Source of the DNA: Streptomyces monashensis
GTDB taxonomy: Bacteria > Actinomycetota > Actinomycetes > Streptomycetales > Streptomycetaceae
Direction of reading: 5' to 3'
Assembly (NCBI RefSeq): GCF_001866665.1
Contig: NZ_MLYO01000065.1
Span: 57,633-121,632 of the forward strand
Length of the DNA stretch: 64,000 bases
In this document: in pieces, positions 63,000 through 64,000 of the stretch
How the letters are laid out: every line of letters starts with the position of its first letter
Position numbering within the stretch: position 1 is the first letter of the stretch
The notes under the pieces: generated by a model
The model's input: only the letters and a program-made list of their open reading frames with translations
Database searches by the model: none
Told to the model about the DNA's origin: nothing
Program-made: the position numbers and the translations under genes

Positions 63000-63203
63000 T
63001 TACGCGGGGCGGATGTTCTCCGCCTGCGGGCCCTTCTGGCCCTGCGTCACGTCGAACTCAACCTTCTGGCCTTCCTGGAGCTCACGGAAGCCCTGGCCGG
63101 CGATGTTCGAGTAGTGGGCGAAGACGTCCGGGCCACCGCCCTCCTGCTCGATGAACCCGAAGCCCTTTTCCGCGTTGAACCACTTCACAGTGCCCTTGGC
63201 CAT
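63000..63203 (-). CDS. Cold-shock protein (CspA family)
   Basis: A 67-residue single cold-shock domain, the normal length. MAKGTVKWFNAEKGFGFIEQ holds RNP1 and PDVFAHYSNI holds RNP2. It binds single-stranded RNA/DNA and acts as an RNA chaperone. The ATG at 63203 has AAGGAG about 10 bases upstream. The approximately 280-base upstream region probably holds the long leader usual for these genes. Confidence 0.97.
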   Translation of the reverse strand: MAKGTVKWFNAEKGFGFIEQEGGGPDVFAHYSNIAGQGFRELQEGQKVEFDVTQGQKGPQAENIRPA

Positions 63204-63486
63204 GCGCCTGTCTCCTTCAAGGGGACTTGTATCGGGCCCCGCACCGCGCGGGATCCGGAGGTGATCGCCCTGGTCCGGAGAGGCGTTGAACAGCAAAAAC
63301 GCCCGCGATGGCGATCACGGGCGAACGGAACTTCGGAACCACGACTGCTGAGACCGACGCTACACCGAGCGGTGGAGCTCGGCCACACAGAACCACGACC
63401 CCAAGGCGCCCCCAGCGGGTCGTCCAGCCGCCACGGACAGCCGTCCCCCGAGAGCGCCTCACCTGCCGGTGGGCAAGGCTGAGGCC

Positions 63487-63603
63487 ATGGCTGAGCGTCG
63501 CGTGATCGTAGATCCGCCCGGCGAGGGTGGCGGCAGGGTCACGTCCGCGGGAGTGGTGTATCGACGGCCACTCGGCGATCTCTTCTTTGAGGCTATGCGG
63601 TGA
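63487..63603 (+). CDS. Short hypothetical ORF abutting a transposase
   Basis: A 38-residue frame (MAERRVIVDPPGEGGGRVTS) with plausible Streptomyces codon use. Its stop overlaps the end of the convergent IS256 transposase by about 11 bases. It may be the N-terminus of a small protein cut by the IS. Confidence 0.3.
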   Translation: MAERRVIVDPPGEGGGRVTSAGVVYRRPLGDLFFEAMR

Positions 63604-64000
63604 GTTCCGTCGGGAGGACGGTGTCGTCGGTTTCTGACTCGATCGGGTGGAGGTGAGCCTTGGCCAGCAGGTCGAGTCCCATGTATCGGCGGCCTTCGGT
63701 CCACTCGTCGTTCTGCTCGGCCAGGACCGCGCCGACCAGGCGGATCAGGGCAGTGCGGTCGGTGAAGATGCCGACGACGTCAGTGCGGCGTCGAATCTCC
63801 TTGTTGAGTCGTTCCTGGGGATTGTTCGACCAGATCTGCCGCCAGATCTCGCGCGGGAACGCAGTGAAGGCCAGCACGTCGCCCTGGGCGGCGTCCAAGT
63901 GGGCTGCGGCCTTGGGGAACTTGGCCTCCAGGGCATCGAGGACATGCCGCATCTGGGCCTGGACGGCGTCGGCGTCGGGCTGTTCGAAGATGGTCCGCAG
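63593..64000 (-). CDS. IS256-family transposase, C-terminal part (runs off window)
   Basis: The minus strand carries the C-terminal third of a mutator-type transposase: LDALEAKFPKAAAHLDAAQG, FPREIWRQIWSNNPQERLNK with the conserved catalytic-Glu region, EIRRRTDVVGIFTDRTALIR and RRYMGLDLLAK. The frame continues upstream past 64000, so it may be an intact IS256 copy, unlike the other fragments in this window. Confidence 0.88.
   Translation of the reverse strand: MRTIFEQPDADAVQAQMRHVLDALEAKFPKAAAHLDAAQGDVLAFTAFPREIWRQIWSNNPQERLNKEIRRRTDVVGIFTDRTALIRLVGAVLAEQNDEWTEGRRYMGLDLLAKAHLHPIESETDDTVLPTELTA

Overview
The window is high-GC actinobacterial DNA and almost certainly Streptomyces. The gene set fits this: tandem universal stress proteins, CBS-BON proteins, secreted S1 peptidases with long propeptides, modular type I PKS and many GTG starts. 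It falls into three parts that differ in character.

Part 1 (about 1-20 kb) is well-ordered chromosomal sequence. Bases 1-10.6 kb form a stress/dormancy-type cluster: a zinc alcohol dehydrogenase, a phosphotransferase-like/P-loop protein translationally coupled to a universal stress protein (USP), two more USPs, a DUF1876 protein, two CBS-BON proteins, a DUF1918-HTH-flavin-split-barrel fusion and a GH65 phosphorylase. A DosR/DevR-like palindrome lies upstream of the DUF1876 gene. Next come a UPF0104-type membrane protein, a 5'-truncated flavoprotein, an APC permease, a secreted vanadium haloperoxidase-like enzyme, a Tat-type multicopper oxidase and a two-gene SHOCT/cupredoxin operon.

Part 2 (about 20.4-37.8 kb) opens with decayed mobile-element material (an FtsH scrap and a frameshifted tyrosine recombinase) and an odd tRNA-Ser-like cloverleaf. 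It then holds a compact polyketide operon: ketoacyl synthase III (frameshifted), discrete ACP, PKS-1 (KS-AT-KR-ACP-KS-AT-DH-ACP) and PKS-2 (dock-KS-AT-KR-ACP-KS*). A strong hairpin terminator follows 7 nt after the PKS-2 stop. All three ATs carry the YASH (methylmalonyl) motif. There is no thioesterase and no loading AT. Module 2 has a DH but no KR. PKS-2 ends in a full-length ketosynthase-like domain that keeps Cys and the first His but has the usual NIGH motif changed to HLGN. This atypical line is the best candidate for an undescribed system.

Part 3 (about 37.8-64 kb) is an accessory region dense in decay. It contains fragments of IS5, IS21, IS110, IS256, IS701 and IS1380 elements and of several integrases, and chimeric or internally deleted genes (methyltransferase joined to a MurJ tail, peptidase E lacking its middle). 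Intact genes lie among them: a GT2 glycosyltransferase, an enoyl-CoA hydratase with a divergent HxlR regulator, a quinone oxidoreductase with a divergent TetR regulator, a SnoaL-like protein, two related secreted S1 peptidases, an HTH-membrane protein, an FG-GAP/VCBS-type secreted protein, a polysaccharide deacetylase lipoprotein and a cold-shock protein. The window ends inside an IS256-family transposase. Two related IS5-type copies in inverted orientation bracket the dehydrogenase/hydratase/HxlR segment (42.5-46.6 kb). Several genes here are broken by single-base changes, so either real decay or sequencing error must be considered.
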